A stretch of 64,000 bases of DNA, taken from NCBI GenBank assembly GCA_013365365.1, contig JABVXU010000080.1, positions 105,853-169,852 of the forward strand, given 5' to 3'. Origin of the DNA: Cruorifilaria tuberocauda (Eukaryota; Nematoda; Chromadorea; Rhabditida; Onchocercidae). Of the stretch, positions 36,665 through 49,939 are shown piece after piece. The first letter of the stretch is position 1. Each line of letters begins with the position of its first letter. The notes below the pieces were generated by a model. The model was not told the DNA's origin. It did no database searches and worked only from the letters and a program-made list of their open reading frames with translations. A program made the position numbers and the translations under genes.

Positions 36665-39600
36665 TTACAGAATACCCTTAGCCTTGAATTTATTATAGAC
36701 TGAATTTAGATGCTCTCCTTCAAATCCATGCGCACAAATCAAAGTTTCTGCTTCTTCCATACTAACTGATGTTTTCCAGAAGCGCATATTTTTGTTATGT
36801 TTGACATTCAATTTTAACGATTTCGCCAATATACCAGCATAAACATCGTCATAGGAGTAAAGCCTCGTATATTGTATTGCATAATACATTTCACGAATGG
36901 TCTGTGATGATAACAATACCGCACCAGCGGAAACATAAGGTGGATATCGATTGAATGGATATGCTGCAATGGATACCTGCAAATGAATACACGCAAAAAA
37001 TGAGCTTTCTTTGTTAAGAAATGATGCTGTAAAATCCAAGAAAGATACAGGAATTTATGATTAGTGGTTCCATAGGCATCATAGTATGATTATATATAAG
37101 TACAATTAGGATGATAAGTGGTATGAATAAATTTACTTAATTACTATCTGTGAACTGTTATCGCTCTAAACATATAGTTCGTCCAGAGACGTCTGCTTAA
37201 TTCTTTTCTCCTAGTCTGTACTTTCATAAACGCCAATTCCTAAATTTTAGCTCCTTATGAATCAATATATCTGAACTCTGCTATTAGGCATGAATTTCCA
37301 ATGAAAATTTTCCACTTATGGTTTAATCAAGATTCATCACGAAAAGTATATCACTTTATTCTTCTATTTGGATAGAAATGGATAGAAACTCTTCGGTGTC
37401 TATTGTCACTAATTCATAGGATACTTAAACCGTTATATCGTATCAATTCATTCAGCTACTAGTTTCTATTCCGCAATCCATAAATTTCGTACATAAATCC
37501 AATAAGACTGACTTTACGAGGGTGTGAAACGAAAGAGTTTCTTACATGTTGTGGTTAATAAAAAAGGCTGCCATACTCCCCACTCCCTCCACCTTCGATC
37601 ATTGTTTTATGTTTTATAAACGTATTTCTATAGACTTATAAATAAAAGATCCACCATTTACAAAATACGAAGAATACATATCATCTGATTCGTTGGCAAG
37701 TCTCAGTTATACCAATCATTTTATACTTGCCAAAGATTAATCTGAATTGATGAGCCGAACGTTAGTGTTTGGTGTCTACTGTTAATGTTTAATGTTCAAT
37801 TAGTATCACACTTCCTGTAAGTTTAAAAGTGCGATACTAACTGAACAGTAAAAGATAACAGCCCAACTGTACATGCTATCAAAAATAGAAACATGTGAAT
37901 ACTTCTATTCTTCTTTACATGTCTGATAATATGACAAATGTTTCTAAAGTGTTACGAATGATCCACTAAATTCTTCGTTGTTCAATCTAAAGTGAAAGGA
38001 ATTTCTACACATGACTAATCTTATACACATCGCTGGCAAATTAATTATTGTAATTACTAATAAATAATATGAACAATTTACCCGATGTTTATGAAATCTG
38101 GTTCTAAATGGTCGCGTATCAAATCTCCAACCCATATAAAGTCGATCATTCATATCATATTTTTTTACTTCTGCTACTAGGTTTTGCACCAGTACCAAAT
38201 AATCATCATCGACAAAAAGTGCATAAGGAACAGTATAATGTTGATGACAATAACTGAATGAAAACTGCACTGCTGATAAAAACTGAAAACAAACCAAAAT
38301 GTGGATACCTAAAAATGACTTTTCTATTTCGAATGCAATCCGAATAGTTTTCCGGACAGACAGATTCACTCTCTTCAATCTTTTCATATTCATATTTCAA
38401 ACTACATTTCTATTATGGTAATCTATGTAATTTAGATTATGGGTCTATGATAAATAAAGATAACTATGAAATTCCTCAACTGAACTGGTTAAACCACAGA
38501 AGTCAGAATCATGGTCAGAATTCACAGGAAATGATTTTGGAACCCTTTCCAGCCCATTATAAAATTACTTTCGATTTCATTAGACTACACAGAAATTATT
38601 ATCACAAGTTTTATGTTAACCTTGAAATGTAAGTTTCAATATGTTTTATCTAATCAGAATGTCACAACATGTCTCTGTGGATCTTTTAGGGAAATCGATA
38701 AGGCATCTTATGTTCAGCACTATTCATTCATACATCTCAGATGAAAACTTTTCTCCTTATCAAAGGCAGATTTCGTTTTCTGTGAGAGATGATTTGAGTG
38801 TGAAAAAGTAAGCTAACTAAAATCCAAAAAACCAACTTGAAATTGGGTTTCTATGAAAGTTATGTTTTAGAATGCTTCAAAAATATGAAGAAATTGGAAA
38901 AAACAAACCTTCAGTGTGTTATTTCGATAACTATCAATGTAATTACCAACTAATATATCTTTGTGTAAACTAATTTCTCTTTGCAATTGTTCATTTTCCT
39001 CAGTAAAAGGTTCTCGGCCGATTACAAATATTGTCTTAACAGTGAATTCGGAATGATTGAGAACTGAGCCCCATGTGACACGTATTGCTTGTCGTTTCTG
39101 AAAAATACTCAATTAACTTAACACTTTATAAAGTACCACAGAATAAAGATTTTATCTTCTGTAAATTTTTTCCTGCAAACTGGAATAATTCGGAGTAACG
39201 CAGATTGCGTTACTAAATGTCACTGCTAATTCAATCAACTGTAACTAGTCTAATGCTAGTGTTTAAAAAAATTATATTTGGTTATGCCAGTAAAGCAGCT
39301 CACTGTGAAAAAAAGATGACGATATTTAATATCCTGAAAGAATTATATGGCTAGTTTTTGAAATCCAGTTAGCGGTATCCGTAAAGTTATTCCTAGAAAA
39401 TGTTTACAAAAAACATACTAAAAAATGCAACGGTGAAGATTTCACGATGATCAGTAAAAATTTATCTATCTCCTTGATGATATCGCATGCCGGAAAATGA
39501 AATGGTTGAAAGTAAGCCCAATCATTCTCGTGAAGATGAGATGCTGGTCGACCATTCAATTCTAGCAGTACCTGCGCAAATTAATGAAGAATTCGAACAT

Positions 39601-40050
39601 TGGTAATATCATTTTACAAAAAAACAATCCTCTTTTACTGAGTAAAAAATGTAAAAAGTAAATGGAGAAACGATGAGTGAATATAACCTTAAATACAAAA
39701 AAAAAACTAATGTTTCTTTAACAAAAAGATCCTCCGTCTTTAATTTTCGATTTACCTTAAAATAAAAAAGTCCTACCATCAATAGACATCTAGTATACTA
39801 CAAATATCTCATCCTGATATTCTTCCAGTTTTTAATATGTTTATCTATTCGTCTATGGCTACATATTTGCAACCAGAAATTTTTGAAAACTAAAAAGTAC
39901 CTGCTCCCGGACATCTATATATGGTGGCCACTTGAATTTTGAGAAAGGTTTTTCGAAAATATAATCGGTCCAACCCAATGCCCATAAAAAAACGATCAAC
40001 AGAAAAACTATACTCGCTCCATACTTTTTCAAAATTTTTTTGATTAACAT
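36665..40050 (-). CDS. bre-5: Brainiac/BRE-5-type beta-1,3-glycosyltransferase (GT31)
   Basis: Five minus-strand exons, 40050-39901, 39571-39419, 39097-38909, 38282-38082 and 36976-36665, all phase 0, encode 334 aa (fly brainiac is about 325). Residues 1-9 are cytosolic and basic, and residues 11-27 form a type II membrane anchor (ASIVFLLIVFLWALGW), so the enzyme sits in the Golgi. GT31 landmarks follow: KRQAIRVTWG, DILVGNYIDSYRNNTLK, the DxD-type metal site FVDDDY, YPFNRYPPYVSAGAVLLS and DDVYAG. Brainiac and C. elegans BRE-5 add GlcNAc beta-1,3 to mannosyl-glucosylceramide, extending arthro-series glycolipids; loss of BRE-5 gives resistance to Bt crystal toxin in C. elegans. The fourth intron is long (about 1.1 kb). 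Orthology is by motif pattern; another GT31 member is the alternative. Confidence 0.9.
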
Positions 40051-43000
40051 TTGAATGATCTCAATATCGATGCTACTACAACCTGGAAAAAGTTCGCATA
40101 AAATTTAGAAATTACTAGGGAAAAATTATATTTAAAACAAAATTATTATTTTCCCATATTTTTTAAGCAGTTCAATTCAGTTTATTTTTTCAAAGCAAAT
40201 TTAACCTTGAAATTTTGGCACTGAGAAAAAGTACTGAAATTTTCGTGCTTAATTAAATAATCAGAGCTGATTCGCGAAAACGCTTCTTGTAAGCTCTCCT
40301 CATGACGAAATTGTTTCAAAAAAGTTAAGGATGACCTTTTATCCATCTAAGACTGCAACCGTTTGTACCATTTGTACCCATTTGTGGGTAATATATGATA
40401 TTGGTTCAACTGATCAAATCTAAAAAATTAGCTACCATCTTAATTACTGCACATAACTTCTATTAAAATAAACACAACAATAAATAATAATAAGTACGAA
40501 AACGAACAGAAAAATAATTTAGCTAACATGATTAACGATGACATCCATAATCCCATTAATGAGGTCGGAATGCCTAAATATTACGCTGAAGGGATGCCTA
40601 GGAATCAAAATATAACAGTTGGTAGATTATAATGAATAATAAGTGAGCCTCCGTAATACATCCTCCCTGTAACAATCGGTCATATCCGATATACGGTTGA
40701 ACCTCCAAAAGACTGTATAGATTTTTCAGACAATATCTGGTGCAATCAACCAGTAATATGTTTACGGAATCGAACATCCAATATGTGGAAACAGAGTGGA
40801 ATTGAATTAACGCTGATGCTAACAACTGCATATCAATTGATTTACTGGAAGCTCACTCGTTCCATGGTAACATGGAACTGATACTTCAATCTAAATTGAA
40901 TTGAAAAATCCAATTTGAATGAAAAGCATAAATATGCACAGATAAATAAGTTTTTCGTGAAATTGTCATTTTCGTGCAGAAGTGAAAGAGGGAGAAAACA
41001 TTTCCCATCGAGAAAAAGTTCATTCAGAATAAATTCGATCCATATATGGAGATAAGGGGAACTTTTTCATTTGATTCCAGTGGCTGAGTATAAAAAGATA
41101 AAAGCTTATCAATAATTTAGAATGTTATAATTTAAAGTAATGTCACTATCTGATAAAAATGTTTTATGAAGTTATCAGTAAAAAAGTTCGTGTAAGTATT
41201 CATCAAGTCACAGTGACATTTGTCTTGAGACTAAATATGCTTTCAGACATTTCCTCATACAAAGTAATGGTAGTATGAGTTTCGAAAAGTGTGATTTTTT
41301 TACGTGGAATCGAAGCGACATGAGTATCGAACTTTGTAGATTTTGTGAAGCAAAATGTACATTACATATATGGACTTAAAAAAAAGTATAAAACACGTAT
41401 CGCGTTTAACACTGATATAATTTTATGTGATGGAGAAGGATTTTTGCATCATATTTCTTCGCTGTCACTTTTTCCTCACCTTAACCATTACTTCTTTCAC
41501 AAAAGTAACAACAATAGGTATCTTTGACAAATTTCACTTATCTTATTTCAACCTGATAACATGAAAATTTATTGAATGAGGTGAAAAAATTGAAAATTCT
41601 CGCGAATTAATTTTATCGCATGAAGTCAATAAATTTATTATTTCAATTATTTCAAAAACAATGAGATCCAAAGAGAATTAGGAGAGAGAAACGATGTGAA
41701 ATAGATGAACAAAGCAAAACTGGACGAAATTCAAAGAGCACTATTCGAACATATGATTTGATGACTGATGAAATCAGTTGATGCACATTGCATAACGCTC
41801 CTTCACATGAGTGCCTCATGACCGCCAACCACTCTCCACTCTCATTTCGAAATGCGAACACTTCGGTTGCTCGTCCACTGGGAGTTGGTTTGCTTAGCGG
41901 TGGAAGAGATCGATAAGCGTAACGGTACGTCGTAGCTTCATTGTACGAATCGCTCAGCAAATGTAACTGCTGGGAAGGAAACGTAAGCATTTGACTGTAG
42001 ACCGTGTGCGGTACATTTATATTTGAAAATTTTTTACTGAATCAAATTAAACAATATATAAAGTTCTAAACTACAAACCTGAAAGTAAAGATTATTAAAA
42101 TTAGTGAACTGATTTCTACAAGTTTCACTCTGAATACCAAGCAAACAAATATTAATAATATAAAGAATAAAATAAATACAAAAACATACTTTGTGTCTAT
42201 CTTATCATTTCCGCTTGTTGGAGACAATTATTTGAAAATGAATGGAAAGAGTTTGATCTGACCATAGCTATCGAGAGAGTTTATGAGAGGATTACGTTGT
42301 GAATATATTGAATTAAGAGAACTATTAATTGACGTCAAAGCCCTTCAAATAGGGAATGAAAAAAGCATATGACGTATATAGCTTACGAGTAATTCGATAA
42401 ATTCATGCTTTTTCATTTGCTTGAAAGTTCTTACCATTAGAGAACAGTTAAAACAACAAATAATTAAAATACTAAATGATACAAACAAAATTTCTTAAAA
42501 AAGTTCCCTGACTTTGTACTTTTACAATGCATTTTTTTTCAAAGTGATGTCTACTGCATAATCTCGACGAGGATTTTTAAAGAACCGTTAAGAATACATG
42601 TCGTCGATAGCTCTCAGATTCTATAATCCTTCAAAATTAAAGGTTCTAACTTTCATATCCAGTTATCTTAAAAACTTGATGGTAATATTTCATTCACTGA
42701 TTTCTTATTAAAACAAAAATAATAAACACTCAATTAATTAGTTTCTATACTTAACCACGCAAACAAAAAAAAAAATCGAGACACAAAGTTCTCAGTTAAT
42801 ACTTGACAAATATAAATGTATAAATATATAACACATAACAGCAGCAATCAGTCTAATGTAAAAGTGATTTCGTACTACGTTGGTATTCGTCAACTTCTTC
42901 ATAAAATCGTTTCAATATTTGCAAGCTCTTTTGATATGTTCACAAAAACAGTGTTTGATTCCTCCGTTCACTTAATTTTTTATCTCACTGCCAATTTCGC

Positions 43001-43368
43001 CAACCAAGCAATTCTGAAAATTTAATTAGTAAAATTTTTCAAAAAAGTATTTTCATCTAACTTAATTTTCTTATAAAATTTAAATATTTTCATTTCTATG
43101 ATTTTATAACCATTCAAGCTTTCAGAAACTGATAATGCTAAATAATAATATATTAGGATTCAGATTTTCCTGACTTTGACTAAATTTAACAATTTCTCAC
43201 ATTACTGGATAGATGCAACGGAAAAATAAGAGAAGGACGAACTGCTATAGGAAATAATTTAGAATCTTTTGAAGTAATAGTAGCAATTGAATTCATCTCA
43301 AAGCACTACAGGATTTCAATTGTATAAACTAATCTTATTTGAGATTTCTGCTGAAACTAACTAGTCCA
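40051..43368. other. Intergenic region upstream of bre-5 with a GC-richer patch
   Basis: No supported exon is seen in this 3.3 kb between bre-5 and the 3' end of the Kelch gene (both -). A GC-richer patch at about 41740-41990 includes a 112-codon open frame on the minus strand, but it has no recognisable domain or splice partner. It may be a distal bre-5 promoter or untranslated exon. Confidence 0.4.
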
Positions 43369-46300
43369 TTAAATATGATAGTAAAAAAAAATTTCTTGTA
43401 TGGAATAAACCAAACCGTTGTTGAGCACTTCAATAGAAGAAAGGAACTGCGTTCCATCAAAACCACCCAAAGCATATAATTCATCACCCGAAGTTACTGC
43501 TGCCTTGACATTGGCACGTGGGATAGTGAGTGATGGACCTGAACGCCATTCACCAGTAGGACTATCCAAGATTTCTACTGAATTCAACGAGTGCATGCCG
43601 TCATGACCACCGATAACAAACAGAGAATCTAGAAAATAATTTAACTAACATCCAATTAAAAAGAAACAATTATTCGTGCCAATATCTAATACAAAATAGT
43701 CCGATAGTACTGCAGAATTTGAAAAACAGGTAATTGAAAAAAATGTCAACAAACCTTTTATCACAGCAATAGCAGAACCACGTCTAGCTGTTTTCAGCGG
43801 GGCTAGTTTTTGCCACTTTCCCGTCTTTGGATAGTAAGCATCAACTGAGTCCAGACATTTCAAGCCATTGCACCCTCCACAAACAATCACGAGGCCATGC
43901 CATGAAGTACAACTAGCCTATCAAAAGATTTTAAATAGGAATTATATAAATACTCGTAACATATTAAAAAGATCTAGTGCTATGAAGAAAAATGTTACCT
44001 GGAAACGTGCTGTTTGTAGCGGCATTATTGAGGTCCATTCATCTAGTTCGGCATTATACCTTTCACATTCATCCAAAACATTCTGCTCATAACAACCCCC
44101 AATACAATAAATTAATCTATCCAGAGTAGCACAACATGAAAAAAAAAAATCTCGCATTCATTTTGAAAACTTACATTTTTGAACAAATCTCGAAATTATC
44201 AAAGAAATGCGCAAAAATCATGCTATTAACAAAACTAAAATATTCGAATACTGAACACGAAGAAGAGGTTAAAAAAACCACCCCGCCTGAATGATCTATT
44301 ATTCTCTGTTCCTCTAAAAAGAAGTTTCTTTTGAAGTAAGACCACTTCACTTAATGTGAGAACTCAGTATGTTCCTTGAAATATTTCCAATAATTTTTTC
44401 CTAAGATTTTCACCTAATGAATGTAAAAAAAAAACCATTATGACTGCGTCCGTGATGTAACGATTTCACCAGTGACCATTTCTCGATTTCTGAATCGTAA
44501 CATTCCACTGTTTTCAAATCCACATTTCCGCTACTACCTTATCAATGAAATTATTGCTAATTAGTTCGAAAAAAACAATGACTGATGAAGTATATTATAG
44601 CAATTTTTCCTAATAACGAGAACTACGAACAAAACCTGTGAAGATTAGGGAAAAAGTTCAACTGAATGTTTTGTTCGAAAACTGCTTACTTAATATATTA
44701 AACTAGAGCAAGAAAGCACCAGCAACAGCGTAAACTTTGTTTTCCACAACAGCTGCATCGAAACGACCTCGGCATTGTGCCATGTCGGCTAAACGACGCC
44801 AGCTACTCCTTAATAAATTATATTCTTCCACTGACTTCAAACATTTGCCACGATCGTAACCACCTGCAAACTAAAGATCACTATTCCATAACTTCTTGAT
44901 CTTTACATTCAGCAAAAAATTAAAGTTCACTGACAACATGAATGCATGTATTTTTAGACTACACACCACAAACGATGATTTTTCCGTCGATGAATGCACC
45001 TCCGATGGCACATCTTGGAGTTTCCATCTGTGGTAATGGCATACGTGAGCCACTTTCTGATGATATCAATCTGTAACAAAAAGCTGAAACTCCCATAAAA
45101 AATGGCCAACTAATGTACGCCATAGTATCTTTTTAAAAAGTCATTTCGACCAGAAATAAAATTTGAATTCAAACCTCACAAGTGCTTCTTCCTTGATTTC
45201 CCCTTCTTGTTGATCCGTTTCAATACTTAATGAAGGTGAAATTAAAGGTGATTTCATAACATTTTCAGCATCAGAAAGCTGAATACTGAGTGCAAACAAA
45301 CAACGATGAAACACTGCCAACGTGATCCAAAAGTCTTCTTAAAATAGAAAAAATGTAAGAATATTAAATAATTTCTACTTTATATTATACATAACATTCC
45401 ATCAGCACCACAGTGCAAAAAAGTGTTGATTGGTAATGCAAAAATATTCTCCCTACACAATCTTCATTCTAAATGTATTTTATCTTGTCTTCTCTTCTTA
45501 CCGGCCGTATGATGCACAGCGATCAGTTTGTAAGATTCATCATCAGGTTCAGTGTTTGAGCTCAGTGAGCTGTTACTATCCATCGATGATAGTTTTGCGT
45601 TCCTCAAACGACCTGAATTTAGATGTACTTGTGTAGCACCTGTGATATGGTGAGTAACAGTCTGAACCTCCAACACATTGCTGAAATAAAGTTAACATCC
45701 TGTAGTGATGTTTTCAAAAATTACTCATGTTAATGGTAAATCGTTAAACATCTTTTGGTAATTAATTGAGTATGAAATACGTGCTTTTTTGAAAATGTTT
45801 CGCACCTTCCACTGTATGTGCGTGGTAAGTAGCCACCCGTACACTTATAATCCTGGATTATATCAGATGCTCTCATAGAATTGTGGTCATCCATTTCCAA
45901 ACAATCCTGCAGCCTGGTATCTGTCTCGGTATATAACATGTGCGTCTGCAAGTTAGTTTAAGCTGAAACATTAGAAACAACAAATTTTAAACCGATTTCA
46001 TTCTTTTTTTGGCTTCAAAGTACCTTTTTCACAAGTTGTTCAATCCATTGTTCAACACGATCGTTATTATAAGGAAAAGATTGGAAGTACTGCACAACAC
46101 GCAGCGCTATATCCTCAACACAACAGAGTCGCTTAGTGTCATCAGTTCTCAAAATTAAGCGAACCTGCAAAACTTTTGTAAATAAGGTTTATAAACTGAT
46201 CTTCCTCGTTTAACGGTTTTATTAATACCTTTATAAGAGGCAAATGGGTAAATTCTGAATTTTCATCAACGATTTGCGCGAAATTTTTAGCAATGAAATT

Positions 46301-47950
46301 ATCAACTTGTTCCACAAGTATATCATCATTAATGTTAGCTTGACGCCGAATCCCTGAAATTTTCATCATTTGTAGAAATGGTTATTTTAGAAAATAGCAA
46401 TTCTCAGGATGTAGGATTCCTTCAAAAAAGAACATAACAGTTTACCGATGCAGTTCATGACATTAAGGTTTTCGATGAGATAACGAGCACAGGCTCTGGC
46501 AACCGGCACTACTTGAAGAGCACACGCTGTTTTATATAGTTCGCCAACTTTTTTCCTGCTTATTTCCAAACTGAAAAATATTAAAAAATATGAAAACAAT
46601 TACTGCGAATGGGAAAATAGGCACTGAATTAACAAATATATTTACTGAATGTCTAATCAGAAGCTTACTGAGAAGAGTAGGCATAATTTACAATAGATTC
46701 GAAACAATCATAATCGGCTTCAGCAAATTCGTAATAAGAAAATGGTTGTGATGTTAGTGGTGAGGTATGAGTTGTTGTCAATGGTGGCGAAATGGTATCT
46801 GTTGTCGACAGCATCGTTATGCTCATGCGTTCTGTAGTTTGCATTGATAGAAGACTAGAACTTACAGAAGAAAAATAATACTGTTAAGGAGTAGTCAAAA
46901 TCTTAACAACAGTTAGAATTCATCCTTAGAGCCGTTTCCATTTCTCCATCCTTTTAATAGTATAGTTTTATTTCGGAAACCTTCGCGATGTGCATATTAG
47001 AAAGACTACAATGACAAAACATTCTACAAGTTGCGTATTATTAAAAAAATTACTTGATGATCGGCCTGCGTTCTCATTTCTGACAAACATATCCATAAGT
47101 GCAGGTGAACAAGCAGCTAAAACAATCTGAAAACTTTCATCAGAATTCAAAATATGGTAAAATTTCATCTAACATTATAGCATACTTTTCATTAAATCAA
47201 ACTGGTCAAAACATTCCGCTGAAGGAGAAAATGGAGTAAATGTGACCTTATGAGCAAGAATTTCCTTTCCATGCACAAAAAGAATAACATCACAAAATTC
47301 ACGATTTCGACGAAAGGTACTCAGGTTGGAAAGCAGTGTATGCTGCAACTAAACAATTGTTACAATTTTTTCTTTTATCTTCCCTTCTATAAATATATTA
47401 CCGCTCTTTATTAAATTAATAAATAATGTGAGTAGAGAGCAGAAAGACATTGTTTATAACAAATGGTGCAACAACAAAGAATAAATGTGGTTTACCTGCA
47501 TGGAATTATCACACATTTTCAATGTAATATCTTCATTATGAACAATTGATGCGTCTGATGCACTGGTATGTAATGATGAGCCTTGTATTGGTATTTTCGG
47601 TTCCTAAATGTGATACTTTGGACTGAATGAATGAAGAAAATAAGCATTATTGCACTTATCAGAAAATTCATTCGATTAGAAATTTTATTGGAAAAAGTAA
47701 AAAGTAAAACGGTAATATGAATATTTAAATTTATGCTAAAATGTAGTAAAAGACTAACCAAGAAAAGATTGCTGCTACGGATAGTAACATCATCATTGTC
47801 TCTATTATCATCAGTATCATCATTATCATTATCACCATTGATGTTTTCATTCTTGTGTAAGAAAAAATGAATATCGTTGGTTAGTAGAGGGAAGCGCTTA
47901 TCATCAGCTGAACAGGGACGAAATTCAGTTGATTGATAAACGTCGTCCAT
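43369..47950 (-). CDS. IVNS1ABP-like BTB-BACK-Kelch protein
   Basis: Seventeen minus-strand exons from 47950 to 43369 close in phase to about 836 aa. Exon starts: 47950, 47603, 47348, 47126, 46880, 46570, 46353, 46164, 45945, 45680, 45337, 45070, 44863, 44537, 44150, 43917 and 43628. Order: an Asp/Asn-rich extension; a BTB domain (FCDVILFVHGKEILAHK, IVLAACSPALMDMF, SIVNYAYSSH); a BACK domain (KVGELYKTACALQVVPVARA); a Ser-rich linker; and six Kelch blades (for example IIVCGGYDRGKCLKSVEEYN, LFVIGGHDGMHSLNSVEI, LYALGGFDGTQFLSSIEV). The layout resembles human IVNS1ABP (642 aa). Such proteins are usually CUL3 ubiquitin-ligase adaptors or actin-binding proteins. A long Ser/Thr-rich insert splits the BTB domain. 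Exons 4/5, 14/15 and the last exon end are the least certain; an alternative last exon could use the TTAGTTTCAG acceptor near 43350. Confidence 0.87.
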
Positions 47951-49939
47951 TCGGACGATTATTCCTATCTTCCTATAAGTGAATAATGACGATTCTTATC
48001 AGATTTGCTTAATATTTCCCGTGAAGACTAAACAAACGAGTTTTTAAACAGCAAAACGATAGTGATTAGTATGAATATGATTATAGATCAAAAATCTATT
48101 AGTTGATACTCATACTATTCCTTGCAGTCCGAATGGTGATAGATTCGATCTCTGAATAAATAGGAAAGATAAACTTGGCAGAAGATGAACCATAATAAAA
48201 TAGAAATGTATATCGAAACAGGATTTAAAAAGAAGTGAAGCATTAGTAACTTTGAGAGGAAGTAATAGATCTGATCATCCCTACGTACAGACAACTTTTT
48301 CATATTTAAATTTGAAATGAAGAAACAGGAAAAGAATAGAATGCCCACGTGGTATTTATTAGTAAGTAAATAATCATGTGAAAAGAGAAGTTAGGAAGGA
48401 CTGAAAAGGAGAGATGAGAGAGAGGAGAGGGAGAGAGAGGGAGGAAGAGAGAGGAATGGTAAGAAATCAATGATTCAGTGAAATTCTGAGAGTAACGAAT
48501 GAAAGTGAAAGGTATTTATGTAGAGGAGCATTCGATGTTATTCACCACACCCTTTCCCTCAATTTTTAGTGAAATATTAAAAGGTGGAAGGAGGGGAAGA
48601 GAGAGGGTTGGAGTGAAACTTCGATCAATCACGTACTTCTCTCATTCTCTGCTTTTAACTTTTCCTTTAAGTTATCATTTCATGTTATCAGCCGATTATT
48701 TCGCTATAGAAATTTCCCTTCCAATCAATAATTTATCCTAGAAAAAGAGGTTTTTTTTAGAAATCTCGGTCGATAATGAAACGATCGATCAAAGATAAAA
48801 TGCGAACTTTTTATCAATCCGATATTAATGAGAACAGCCACTAAAGATAACAAATTAATGTTATGTCGTCCTTTTTTTTCATATAGCAAAAAGCATCCTT
48901 TGATTTTTCACAGATCCATTCATTCATCGAAATATATGTGTGTTTGCGTTCACTAAACACAACTAAGAATGCAGAAATATCATTTCGATTTTTCTAGAAA
49001 TGATATTCAAAGGTTAAATTTATTCATTGATAAGAAACTTTGTTAAAAAGTAATCAATGCATTCTTTAGAAGGCAACATTATGAAGTATCCATGAAGTGT
49101 TGATTTTTCGTTTCAAGAAAACTGCCATGTTTACAATGCGATTTGAAATGAAATGAAATTTATCAGTATTTATAAGACAAAGAAGAGATATAACCCAAAT
49201 TGACTACTACTATCATACTCAGAATGTAAAATCTCTAAGGATAAATTAGAACAAGATATGATGAAGGAAAGCGAAAGAGATTGATAACCGTAAACATTAA
49301 AAACTTCCAACTGCGAAGAAGTTTCGATAAATTGAAATGGAAATTGATAATTTACTCACAAAAATTTGTAAAACTAACGAATGATGAATTTAATTATTAT
49401 TTTTTACAAATTACTAAAATAATACAGGTGTCATCGATATGTGCAGATTTCCATTCCCGTTGTTTCATTCCAACAATGGTTATATTGAATACAATTTTGA
49501 ATCGATAAAATTTCAAAAATTAAACTTCTTACACTTAATTAAACGAAAGCTTTCACCCCATAAGAGGAGACAATTTTTATTACGAGCAATTACCTTGAAT
49601 CACTCAGAAAAGCTTATCGGACCAGAAAATCTTATGACATTTGCTGAAATGAAAATTCTGCTTAAGCCCGTACAGAAATGAGATAGCTTACTTTAGAAAA
49701 AGTCATAATATGAAAAAATGGAAGAGTTTCTTCTTTTTCAAACGAAAAAGAAAAGTGGATAAATAAAAGAATATAAAACTAGAAAAGATTTTTACACTTC
49801 ATGTTAAACAATGAAATTTCTAAAGTTTAAACTGAAAATTATTTCTTTCTTTTTAAATAGAACTATCTGTAATCATTTCCAATATCTTTTTGCTTTTTTG
49901 CTTCCTTTCCCTTTTGAAACGAAAGAATCGAAGAAATGA
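47951..49939. other. Intergenic region with a purine-rich tract
   Basis: About 2 kb lies between the Kelch gene start and the 3' end of the dermatopontin-like gene (both -). A nearly pure GA tract at about 48416-48455 sits 0.5 kb upstream of the Kelch start and could be a GAGA-type promoter element. No supported exon is seen. Confidence 0.4.

Noticed and set aside
41652..41990. 112-codon minus-strand frame upstream of bre-5
   Set aside because: Longest intergenic frame, but unrecognised and in a GC-richer patch. It has no signal peptide and no in-phase exon neighbours, so it was left as possible promoter or UTR.
43369..43437. Final segment of the Kelch gene as read-through (NNGLVYSIQ...)
   Set aside because: Kept only as the default model. 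A donor at about 43430 with the acceptor near 43350 would give another short C-terminus, and neither clearly matches the family.
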